Under the pieces are notes generated by a model. That model was not told where the DNA came from. It ran no database searches and worked only from the letters and a program-made list of their open reading frames with translations. Source: a virus. Taken from it: a stretch of DNA of 23,844 nucleotides. The DNA lies in IMG/VR virus record IMGVR_UViG_3300008113_001432, positions 1 through 23,844 of that record; one strand, written 5' to 3'. Below, piece by piece: positions 14,221 through 21,039 of the stretch. Numbering within the stretch: the first letter of the stretch is position 1; the number at the start of each line of letters is the position of its first letter. The translations under genes and the position numbers were made by a program.

Positions 14221-14865
14221 ATGAAACTTATCAAAGAAGTTTTTGAAACTGTTGAATATCTCACAGAAGAAGCAGACGGACAAAAACAATTATACATTCA
14301 AGGGCCATTTCTTGTCTCAGAAAAGAAAAACAAAAATGGTCGCCTGTATGAATTCAATACGATGAAAAAAGAAGTTCATCGTTATACAGAAGATTATATC
14401 AATAAAAATCGTGCTTATGGAGAACTGGGACATCCAGATTCTCCCACAATCAACTTAGACCGTGTTGCTATTCTTATCAAAGGATTGCATGAAGATGGTA
14501 CTCAGTGGATTGGTAAAGCAAAAGTGTTGGACACACCAATGGGTAACATTGCTAGAAAACTTATTGAAGGTGGAGGATGTGTAGGTGTTTCCTCTAGAGG
14601 TATGGGTTCTCTAAAAAATGTAAACGGTGTTAATGTGGTTCAACCAGACTTTTATCTTGCCACAGCGGCTGATATTGTAGCAGATCCTTCCGCACCTGGA
14701 GCTTTTGTTCAAGGTATTATGGAAGGCAAGGAATGGATGTTAGTAGAGGGCGTATGGACAGAGGTAGATCAAACTCATGCTATTCAGCAAATCAAACAAG
14801 CGAGTAGAAAAGAGATTGAACAAGTAAGTCTACGCATATTTGAAAACTTCATAAAAAAACTTTAA
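14221..14865 (+). CDS. 21: Prohead maturation protease gp21
   Basis: This 214-residue protein is the T4-type prohead serine protease of the herpesvirus-assemblin-like fold (peptidase family U9/S77). Visible motifs are RAYGELGHPDSP with the probable catalytic His71, and GCVGVSSRGMGSL with the nucleophile at Ser124 or Ser125. A substrate-pocket strand region (YIQGPFLVSEKKNKNGRLYE) precedes them. It cuts core, internal and capsid proteins after (I/L)xE; matching sites occur here in gp22 (LSE/A) and gp23 (LNE/A). Length matches T4 gp21 (212). It lies directly before the scaffold gene that it processes. Confidence 0.93.
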   Translation: MKLIKEVFETVEYLTEEADGQKQLYIQGPFLVSEKKNKNGRLYEFNTMKKEVHRYTEDYINKNRAYGELGHPDSPTINLDRVAILIKGLHEDGTQWIGKAKVLDTPMGNIARKLIEGGGCVGVSSRGMGSLKNVNGVNVVQPDFYLATAADIVADPSAPGAFVQGIMEGKEWMLVEGVWTEVDQTHAIQQIKQASRKEIEQVSLRIFENFIKKL

Positions 14866-14866
14866 T

Positions 14867-14874
14867 TATAAATA
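14867..14874 (+). promoter_or_regulatory. Late promoter box upstream of gp22
   Basis: TATAAATA, an exact T4 late box, begins one base after the gp21 stop and lies 31 bases before the gp22 start. The short leader carries a strong ribosome binding site (AAGGAG at 14890-14895). It would boost scaffold and capsid synthesis above the protease. Confidence 0.65.
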
Positions 14875-14905
14875 TCCAATATAGAAAAACAAGGAGATTT
14901 CTAAA

Positions 14906-16054
14906 ATGCCTAAATTTAATCTTTCTGAAGCCGCTAAGGAAATTTTAGACGCATCTATTGCATCTAAAAGAGGTGGTCAAGATCAACCTTCAAAGCTACC
15001 ATCAAGCATTGCTTATGGTACACAAGATGTAGGTTCAATCGGTGACGATCCAGAAAAAACAGATGAGACACTACCTGATTATACAAAAGGAGTTCCTACA
15101 GCAACTCCTCCAGGTGCAACTCCTCCTGTTGGTTCAGAGCCTATGAAGAAGTTATCAGGTCAACCACAAGAAACAATGGGTCGTGGTGATCTAAGAACAA
15201 TTCAGCAATCAGATGCTACAGACATGGCTAACATCCGTGATCGTATCGCTGGTAAATTGGCACCACAAACAATGTCAATGAATCCAGGTGCTACATTCCA
15301 ATCATATCACGAAAGCATTGATATGACTGATGATGTTGCTGCTCTGCTAGAAGGTGAGAACCTATCTGAAGAATTCAGAAACAAAGCAACAACTATTTTT
15401 GAAGCTGCTGTTCTATCAAGAGTAGAAACTATTGTTGAAGCAATGGAAACTAATCTGACAGAAGAATTCCAAGTTGCTGTTGAGCAAATCAAGGAAGACT
15501 TAGCAGAAAAGCTAGATGAATATCTAAACTATATGGTTGAAGAATGGATGCAACAAAATGAACTCGCAATTGAAAGAGGCCTACGTGCCGAAATCGTTGA
15601 AGAATTCATGGGCAAACTACGCAATCTATTCGTAGAATCATACATTGATATTCCAGAAGAAAAAGTTGATGCAGTAGAAGAACTAGTTGGTCGTGTTGAA
15701 GAACTGGAAGACTCTCTAAACGAAGAAATTCAAAAGAATGTTGAGTTCAAAAAAGCGATTAACGAACACAAAAAAATTGAGGCTATCCACGCAGCATGTG
15801 AAGGCCTTACTCAGACTCAAGTAGAAAAAGTCAAAGCACTTGCAGAAAGTCTTGAATTTACTACTGAAGAAGATTTTGGAGAAAAACTAGAGACAATCAA
15901 GGAATCATATTTTCCAAGTCAAGTTAAAGCTGCCGAATCGTCTGACCTGAACGAAGAAATTCAAATTGATGACGAAGATAAAAAAGGTAACAAATCTTCA
16001 GATCCAATGATGAATGCTTACGCTCAAGCTATCACTAAAACTTTGGCAAAATAA
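14906..16054 (+). CDS. 22: Prohead scaffold (core) protein gp22
   Basis: This 382-residue protein is the main scaffolding protein of the prohead. It starts MPKFNLSEAAKEILDASI, has a Pro/Gly/Thr-rich disordered region (about 28-90), then a long helical, acidic coiled-coil part (about 135-310) with runs such as EEFQVAVEQIKEDLAEKLDE and VDAVEELVGRVEELEDSLNE, and ends NAYAQAITKTLAK, typical of T4-like gp22. It is longer than T4 gp22 (269), mostly from the low-complexity N-terminal segment. LSE/A near residue 9 fits the gp21 protease consensus, consistent with its degradation during maturation. Strong ribosome binding site; late promoter box directly upstream. Confidence 0.93.
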   Translation: MPKFNLSEAAKEILDASIASKRGGQDQPSKLPSSIAYGTQDVGSIGDDPEKTDETLPDYTKGVPTATPPGATPPVGSEPMKKLSGQPQETMGRGDLRTIQQSDATDMANIRDRIAGKLAPQTMSMNPGATFQSYHESIDMTDDVAALLEGENLSEEFRNKATTIFEAAVLSRVETIVEAMETNLTEEFQVAVEQIKEDLAEKLDEYLNYMVEEWMQQNELAIERGLRAEIVEEFMGKLRNLFVESYIDIPEEKVDAVEELVGRVEELEDSLNEEIQKNVEFKKAINEHKKIEAIHAACEGLTQTQVEKVKALAESLEFTTEEDFGEKLETIKESYFPSQVKAAESSDLNEEIQIDDEDKKGNKSSDPMMNAYAQAITKTLAK

Positions 16055-16057
16055 ATA
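16050..16057 (+). promoter_or_regulatory. Candidate late promoter for gp23
   Basis: AATAAATA, 7 of 8 to the T4 late box, overlaps the gp22 stop and is 28 bases before the gp23 ATG. AAAGGAG (16074-16080) serves as ribosome binding site. A dedicated promoter fits the very high demand for capsid protein. Confidence 0.45.
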
Positions 16058-16085
16058 AAAAACCAATAACAAAAAGGAGACTTAG

Positions 16086-17408
16086 ATGTATCTTTCCGAA
16101 CAACTAAAACAAAAATGGGCTCCTGTTCTGGAACATCCAGAACTAGATGCAATTAAGGACCCATATAAGAAGGCTGTTACAGCCATGGTTCTTGAGAACC
16201 AACAACAAGCTATGCAACAAGACGCTGGTTTGTTAAACGAAGCAATTCCAGGTCCTACTAACGTTACAGGTGGTGTTCAGAACTTTGACCCAATCCTGAT
16301 CTCTTTAGTTCGTCGTGCATTGCCTAACCTGATTGCATATGATGTTGCTGGCGTTCAGCCAATGACAGGTCCTACAGGACTGATCTTTGCAATGAGAGCA
16401 AGATATGCTAACCAAAATGGTTCAGAAGCTTTCTACAACGAAGCTAACACAATCTTCTCTGGTACTAGCTCACAAAACAACCCATACGGTTTTGCAGGTA
16501 CTCCAGCAACTGACGTTGGCACTAACCCTGTTGCAAGTCTAGCAGCTAATGCTTACACAACTGGTATTGCACTGCCAACTGCTACTGCTGAATTCTTGGG
16601 TTCAGACAGTAATGCTGTATTCCAGCAAATGGCATTTAGCATTGAGAAAGTTTCCGTAACTGCTCAATCACGTGCCCTGAAAGCTGAATACTCACTAGAA
16701 CTAGCACAAGACTTGAAAGCAATTCATGGTCTGGATGCTGAGACAGAACTAAGCAACATTCTGTCAACAGAAATTCTAGCTGAGATCAACCGTGAAGTTA
16801 TTCGTACAATCTACACCACTGCTGTTGCTGGTGCTCAGTATGGTACAACAACTGCTGGTTACTTTGACTTAGACACAGACTCAAATGGCCGTTGGTCAGT
16901 TGAGCGTTTCAAAGGTCTAATTTTCCAAATTGAGCGTGATGCAAACGTTATTGCAAAGCAGACTCGTAGAGGAAAAGGTAACGTTCTGATCGTTTCTTCA
17001 GACGTTGCTTCAGCTATGGCTATGGCTGGTGTTCTACAATACACACCTGCTCTACAAGCTGATCTGCAAGTAGATGACACAGGCAATACCTTTGCTGGTA
17101 TGCTACATGGACGTATCAAAGTGTACATCGATCCATACTTCGGTGGATACACAAGCAACCAAGAACTAGTAACAGTTGGATATAAGGGTTCTTCTCCTTA
17201 TGACGCTGGTCTGTTCTACTGCCCATACGTTCCTCTACAAATGGTTCGTGCTGTTGACCAGTATACATTCCAACCAAAAATTGGATTCAAGACTCGTTAC
17301 GGTATGGTAGCTAACCCATTTGCTGAAGGTATCGTAAAAGGCAATGGTAATCTAGATGCTCGTAGCAATGTATACTACAGAATCTTCGGTGTTAAGAATC
17401 TGATGTAA
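16086..17408 (+). CDS. 23: Major capsid protein gp23
   Basis: This 440-residue protein has the HK97-type T4 capsid sequence: a cleavable N-terminal segment (MYLSEQLKQKWAPVLEHPEL), then GGVQNFDPILISLVRRALPN and LIAYDVAGVQPMTGPTGLIF, which are diagnostic gp23 motifs, later SIEKVSVTAQSRALKAEYSL and a C-terminal YFQPKIGFKTRYGMV-like stretch. LLNE/AIPGP places the gp21 cut after Glu52, leaving a mature chain of about 388 residues; T4 gp23 is cut after residue 65. Codons are less AT-rich than in neighbouring genes, with frequent GTTC, CGT and CTG-type choices, as expected of a highly expressed gene. It is followed by a strong terminator. Confidence 0.98.
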   Translation: MYLSEQLKQKWAPVLEHPELDAIKDPYKKAVTAMVLENQQQAMQQDAGLLNEAIPGPTNVTGGVQNFDPILISLVRRALPNLIAYDVAGVQPMTGPTGLIFAMRARYANQNGSEAFYNEANTIFSGTSSQNNPYGFAGTPATDVGTNPVASLAANAYTTGIALPTATAEFLGSDSNAVFQQMAFSIEKVSVTAQSRALKAEYSLELAQDLKAIHGLDAETELSNILSTEILAEINREVIRTIYTTAVAGAQYGTTTAGYFDLDTDSNGRWSVERFKGLIFQIERDANVIAKQTRRGKGNVLIVSSDVASAMAMAGVLQYTPALQADLQVDDTGNTFAGMLHGRIKVYIDPYFGGYTSNQELVTVGYKGSSPYDAGLFYCPYVPLQMVRAVDQYTFQPKIGFKTRYGMVANPFAEGIVKGNGNLDARSNVYYRIFGVKNLM

Positions 17409-17416
17409 TTGATGAA

Positions 17417-17432
17417 GTCACCATAGAGTGAC
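17417..17432 (+). other. Small inverted repeat after gp23
   Basis: GTCAC and GTGAC form a 5-bp stem with a 6-base loop between the gp23 stop and the main terminator. It is weak by itself; it may assist 3'-end stability or be chance. Confidence 0.3.
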
Positions 17433-17440
17433 GTTTAAGA

Positions 17441-17468
17441 GAGGCTCCCAAAAGGAGCCTCTTTTTTT
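17441..17468 (+). terminator. Intrinsic terminator after gp23
   Basis: A perfect 8-bp GC-rich stem GAGGCTCC/GGAGCCTC with loop CAAAA is followed at once by seven Ts; A-T pairs can extend the stem using the preceding AAGA. This is a classic rho-independent terminator and closes the head operon 32 bases after the major capsid stop. Confidence 0.9.
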
Positions 17469-17469
17469 A

Positions 17470-17477
17470 TATAAATA
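17470..17477 (+). promoter_or_regulatory. Late promoter box upstream of gp3
   Basis: TATAAATA, an exact T4 late box, starts two bases after the terminator's T run and 25 bases before the gp3 ATG, whose ribosome binding site is AAGGAG (17483-17488). It restarts late transcription downstream of the terminator. Confidence 0.68.
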
Positions 17478-17494
17478 CTCCATAAGGAGATCAC

Positions 17495-18025
17495 ATGCCA
17501 CAATTAGTACCTCAACCACAGAATACAAATTTCTTACAGTCTACAAAATTTGTATTGACTTTTCCTAGAATAAGCAATACACAATTTTTCTGTCAAGAAG
17601 TTAATTTGCCTGGCGTTTCTACATCAGAAATACCACAGACAACTCCATTTGTTGATCTATACAGACCTGGTGATAAACTAGTATATGAGCCATTGAATGT
17701 GACATTTATTGTCAATGAAGATATGTCCTCATGGTTAGAAATTCATGATTGGTTGAGAGGAATGACATTCCCTACAAACTTTGAAGAATACCAAAATCTA
17801 AAGAATCTATCTCCAATAGCATACTACGCACCAAAACCACAATACTCAGATGGTATGTTGAATATACTGAGTGGATTGAACAACAAAAAAATAACTGTAC
17901 AATTCACTGATATTTTTCCAACGTCATTATCTGCAATTCAATTTAACGCTACTGATACCGACACTCCAACTATTACTGCCACGGCGAACTTCAGATATTC
18001 TTGGTATGATATAAGTAAAGCTTGA
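17495..18025 (+). CDS. 3: Tail completion protein gp3-like
   Basis: This 176-residue protein lies between gene 23 and uvsY, the place of gene 3 in marine T4-like phages, and has a length like that of T4 gp3. In T4, gp3 caps the head-proximal end of the tail tube before gp15 binds. Its sequence is visibly related to the tube protein gp19 of this window: both share an LPG turn (QEVNLPGVSTSEIPQ against SAQLPGSTVGTVP), a strand ending in NED (VTFIVNEDMSSW against LTIINDEDFS) and a C-terminal TATANFRYSWY / TATFAYQWW pattern. It has its own late promoter. Identity rests on fold-like similarity to the tube plus gene order. Confidence 0.8.
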   Translation: MPQLVPQPQNTNFLQSTKFVLTFPRISNTQFFCQEVNLPGVSTSEIPQTTPFVDLYRPGDKLVYEPLNVTFIVNEDMSSWLEIHDWLRGMTFPTNFEEYQNLKNLSPIAYYAPKPQYSDGMLNILSGLNNKKITVQFTDIFPTSLSAIQFNATDTDTPTITATANFRYSWYDISKA

Positions 18026-18051
18026 CAATAATTAATTGGTTATGATATAAT
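18022..18051 (+). promoter_or_regulatory. Sigma70-like promoter for uvsY
   Basis: TTGACA (18022-18027) and TATAAT (18046-18051) are exact consensus boxes with an 18-base spacer. The -35 box overlaps the gp3 stop codon. Transcription should start near 18057-18059, about 26 bases before the UvsY ATG. The -10 region shares an 18-base sequence with the gene 47 promoter. Confidence 0.85.
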
Positions 18052-18083
18052 CAAAGTTGGTTAACTTTTATAGTTTTTTTATT

Positions 18084-18521
18084 ATGGAAAACTTAGAACA
18101 AGTATTGAAATATTGGGAAACTGATTCTGTAGTGGATGAAACAGAGCCATCTAGAGAGATCATTCGCATTCCAAATCTTCACAGCAAATATCTAAACATT
18201 ATGACTAAGCATAGAATTGCTGTCAAGAAAGCTACATTTGATTACCACAGAATGAAGAAAGTCAAGTGGGAATACTACACAGGTAAGATGGATGAAGATG
18301 AACTAAAAGAATACGGTTGGGAACCGTTTCGGTTTACCCTCAAATCTGATGTGTCTACATACTTAGAGAGTGACGGTGATTTAATTAAACTTTTAGAGAA
18401 GAAGGTATATCATGAAGAAGTCGTTGAAGTCTGTACTGCTATTCTTAAAGAATTAGCAAACAGAACATGGCAGCTTCGTGAACACATGACACATGAGCGA
18501 TTCATCCAAGGAGCAAGATAA
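18084..18521 (+). CDS. uvsY: Recombination mediator UvsY
   Basis: This 145-residue protein is UvsY, which loads the UvsX recombinase on single-stranded DNA covered by gp32 and so supports recombination-dependent replication and repair. It starts MENLEQVLKYWETDS and has the helical MTKHRIAVKKATFDYHRMKK, KWEYYTGKMDEDELKEYGWE and a C-terminal KELANRTWQLREHMTHERFI, matching UvsY in pattern and size (T4: 137). I choose the ATG at 18084. The TTG at 18057 coincides with the predicted transcription start, so an N-terminal extension from it is unlikely. The leader is U-rich and has no Shine-Dalgarno sequence. The 3' end overlaps uvsW by 29 bases. Confidence 0.92.
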   Translation: MENLEQVLKYWETDSVVDETEPSREIIRIPNLHSKYLNIMTKHRIAVKKATFDYHRMKKVKWEYYTGKMDEDELKEYGWEPFRFTLKSDVSTYLESDGDLIKLLEKKVYHEEVVEVCTAILKELANRTWQLREHMTHERFIQGAR

Positions 18522-20022
18522 CTTAGTTATCACAAAAAAGAATGAAGTATATGCACACATAGAATGTGAAAAACATTTAGCTAAAGAGCTATCTGAATAT
18601 TTCACATTCTTTGTACCTGGTTATCAATTCACGCCAGCATTCAGAAATAGAATCTGGGATGGTAAGATAAGATTATTTGATCAAAGAAATAATAATATCT
18701 ATCTAGGTCTTTTACCATACATAGAACAATTCGCTAGTGAAAGACAATACGATATTGAGTATGGTGATCCAAGACCAGATTTAACAGACGATTTTTCAAT
18801 ATATCTTGCTAATAAATTTGTAGAAGAACTAAATCTACATTCTCAAAGAAAACAAATACAAGTTCGTGATTATCAGCTAGAAGCTTTTGTTCATGGTATG
18901 CGTCATAGGAGAGCATTATTATTGTCTCCTACAGCATCAGGCAAGTCCCTCATCATATATCTATTTGTACGTCAATTCCTTGAATACAAAGGCTACAAAG
19001 GGTTAATTATAGTCCCGACTACATCACTAGTAGAACAATTATATACTGATTTTGTAGACTATTCTACAGAAAATGCATTTGATGTAGAAGCTAACGTGCA
19101 TAGAGTATATCAAGGTAAAGATAAAGTATCAGAGAAGAATCTGATTATTTCTACATGGCAATCTCTGTACAAATTACCTAAAGAGTATTTTGAACAGTTT
19201 GATTATATTATTGGTGATGAAGCTCATTTATTCAAAGCTCAGTCTTTGACTACCATAATGACTTCCTGCACTAATACAAAATACCGTATTGGTTTGACTG
19301 GTACATTAGATGGTACAAAGACACACAAACTAGTTTTAGAAGGTCTATTTGGGCCTGTAGAAAAAGTTACTACAACAAAGAAGCTAATTGAAAATGAACA
19401 ATTAGCAGAATTCAATATCAAGTGTTTGATACTCAAGCATTCTGAAGAAACGGCAAAAGAATTAAAGAAAAAAGAATATAAAGACGAAATAGAATATTTA
19501 ATTGGTTGTGAAGCTAGAAACAAATTCATTAAAAATCTAGCATTATCACTCGGTAATAATACATTAATCTTGTATCAATATGTTGACAAGCACGGCCAAT
19601 TGTTATATGATTGGATTGCCAATGCCAAGAATATAGGCAATAGAAAAGTATTCTTTATTCACGGTGGCGTTGATGCAGAAGAACGAGAACAAGTTAGACG
19701 AATTATGGAGGAAGAAAAAGATGCAATTATTGTGGCTTCTTTTGGTACTTTTAGTACCGGTATTAATATACGCAATTTACATAACATTATCTTTGCGTCT
19801 CCCTCCAAATCTAGAATTAGAAATTTACAATCAATCGGCAGAGGACTTCGAAAAGGAGCAGGAAAAGAAAAAGCAGTCCTCTTTGATATTGCCGATGACC
19901 TTCGAGTCGGCAAACACATGAACTTTACTTTGAGGCATTTCGTGGAAAGAACAAAGATATATAATGATGAAGGATTCCCTTATAAACTCTATAAAATAGG
20001 ACTCAAGAATGGAACAAATTAA
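18493..20022 (+). CDS. uvsW: DNA/RNA helicase UvsW
   Basis: This 509-residue protein is the superfamily 2 helicase UvsW, which in T4 unwinds R-loops and branched DNA, driving the shift from origin- to recombination-dependent replication. An N-terminal substrate-binding domain (FTFFVPGYQFTPAFRNRIWD) precedes the helicase core: Walker A LSPTASGKSL (144-153), DEAH box at 242-245, motif III LTGTL (268-272), motif V region ASFGTFSTGINIRNLHN, motif VI QSIGRGLRK (446-454). Length matches T4 UvsW (503). The ATG at 18493 lies inside uvsY, suggesting coupled translation; no good ribosome binding site is seen. It overlaps the next gene by 14 bases. Confidence 0.95.
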   Translation: MSDSSKEQDNLVITKKNEVYAHIECEKHLAKELSEYFTFFVPGYQFTPAFRNRIWDGKIRLFDQRNNNIYLGLLPYIEQFASERQYDIEYGDPRPDLTDDFSIYLANKFVEELNLHSQRKQIQVRDYQLEAFVHGMRHRRALLLSPTASGKSLIIYLFVRQFLEYKGYKGLIIVPTTSLVEQLYTDFVDYSTENAFDVEANVHRVYQGKDKVSEKNLIISTWQSLYKLPKEYFEQFDYIIGDEAHLFKAQSLTTIMTSCTNTKYRIGLTGTLDGTKTHKLVLEGLFGPVEKVTTTKKLIENEQLAEFNIKCLILKHSEETAKELKKKEYKDEIEYLIGCEARNKFIKNLALSLGNNTLILYQYVDKHGQLLYDWIANAKNIGNRKVFFIHGGVDAEEREQVRRIMEEEKDAIIVASFGTFSTGINIRNLHNIIFASPSKSRIRNLQSIGRGLRKGAGKEKAVLFDIADDLRVGKHMNFTLRHFVERTKIYNDEGFPYKLYKIGLKNGTN

Positions 20023-20386
20023 AATAGTCCGTCTTAAAACTGGAGTTGATATTATAGGCACTATCATTGAGCAAAATTACTCAACGTACATTAAAGATGC
20101 TATGATCATAGAAATACACGATGATCTTCGTAATCAAAAACAAGTCTTAACCCTTGCTAATTGGGCTCCTTCTTCAATCATAAAAAACAATGAATGTGTT
20201 ATTGGAGACAATGATATTTTAACCAAGTTTGATCCTACAGATACTTTTGTGGAACATTACATTGGTACTTTGAAAACTATCTCTGCTTTAGCTAAAGCTA
20301 AGAAAGACGCAGATGAACTTAATGATGATGAAATAACTAATTTGATTGAAGCAATGGAAGAGAAAGAATATCATACCTTACAGTAA
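20009..20386 (+). CDS. Hypothetical protein, possible Sm-like fold
   Basis: This 125-residue protein is of unknown function. Residues 1-75 (MEQIKIVRLKTGVDIIGTII, STYIKDAMIIEIHDDLRN, KQVLTLANWAPSS) show the strand pattern of a small Sm/LSm-like beta barrel: a strand with an L-K-T-G-V turn, a strand with IKDAMIIEI, then a short strand before a W-A-P. I recall similar short proteins in marine phages, but no reliable motif for RNA binding is present. Residues about 83-125 are a helical acidic tail. It starts inside uvsW (14-base overlap) and is translated with it, so a link to late recombination or RNA processing is possible. Fold is a guess. Confidence 0.65.
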   Translation: MEQIKIVRLKTGVDIIGTIIEQNYSTYIKDAMIIEIHDDLRNQKQVLTLANWAPSSIIKNNECVIGDNDILTKFDPTDTFVEHYIGTLKTISALAKAKKDADELNDDEITNLIEAMEEKEYHTLQ

Positions 20387-20470
20387 TTAATCCTTTTATT
20401 AGCATCATTCTGGACATACTCAGTATAACGGTGTGTCAAGACCTTGTCAACACTTTTTTATGGTAAACTT

Positions 20471-21001
20471 ATGAGTAAACAGAAACACTACGTCAACAAT
20501 GAGGATTTTCTCAAAGCACTTGTCCAGTACAAAAAAGACTGTAAACAAGCGATTAAACACAAAGAACCAAAACCAAAAGTACCTGAATATATTGGTGAAT
20601 GCTTTATGAAGATTGCCGAAGGGTTATCTCATAAACCAAACTTTATCAACTATCCACATCGTGATGAGATGATTGGTGATGGTATAGAAAACTGTTTAAT
20701 GTATTTTGAAAACTTTAATCCAGAAAAATCTAAAAATCCATTTGCTTACTTTACGCAGATAATTTATTTTGCTTTTCTTCGTCGTATCCAAAAAGAAAAG
20801 AAACAATTATACATCAAGTATAAAGCTACACAGCAAGTTGGTGTTTTGGATGAATATGAAATGTTAGAGTTTGAAGATGGAACTACCAAACAATTTGAAC
20901 TCTACGATAATATTTCCGAATTCATTGAAAACTTTGAAGAAGGCAAGCGGAAGAAAAAAGAGGCAAACAAGCCTAAAGGTATTGAAAACTTTTTGGAATA
21001 G
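20471..21001 (+). CDS. 55: Late-gene sigma factor gp55
   Basis: This 176-residue protein is gp55, the sigma-like subunit that directs host RNA polymerase to late TATAAATA promoters, working with the gp45 clamp and gp33 in T4. Matching features: HYVNNEDFLKALVQYKKD, IAEGLSHKPNFINYPHRDEM, IGDGIENCLMYFENFNPEKS and KNPFAYFTQIIYFAFLRRIQ (region 2-like helix), and a C-terminal GIENFLE tail like the polymerase/clamp-binding ends of T4 gp55. Length compares with 185 in T4. I start at the ATG at 20471, because the upstream TTG at 20444 would add residues with no resemblance to gp55. About 84 bases separate it from the preceding gene; no clear promoter is seen there. Confidence 0.93.
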   Translation: MSKQKHYVNNEDFLKALVQYKKDCKQAIKHKEPKPKVPEYIGECFMKIAEGLSHKPNFINYPHRDEMIGDGIENCLMYFENFNPEKSKNPFAYFTQIIYFAFLRRIQKEKKQLYIKYKATQQVGVLDEYEMLEFEDGTTKQFELYDNISEFIENFEEGKRKKKEANKPKGIENFLE

Positions 21002-21010
21002 TGATATAAT
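20982..21010 (+). promoter_or_regulatory. Sigma70-like promoter for gene 47
   Basis: TTGAAA (20982-20987) and TATAAT (21005-21010) are spaced by 17 bases and lie at the 3' end of gene 55. The sequence TGATATAATTAAAGTTGG (21002-21019) is identical at 17 of 18 positions to the uvsY promoter region. Transcription would start about 24 bases before the gene 47 ATG. Confidence 0.8.
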
Positions 21011-21039
21011 TAAAGTTGGATTATTATAGGACACAATAA

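Noticed and set aside
18057-18083. TTG start for UvsY
   Set aside because: It coincides with the predicted transcription start of the strong promoter and the extra residues are hydrophobic, unlike UvsY.
20444-20470. TTG start for gp55
   Set aside because: The added residues show no gp55 similarity, and the ATG at 20471 gives the expected N-terminus.
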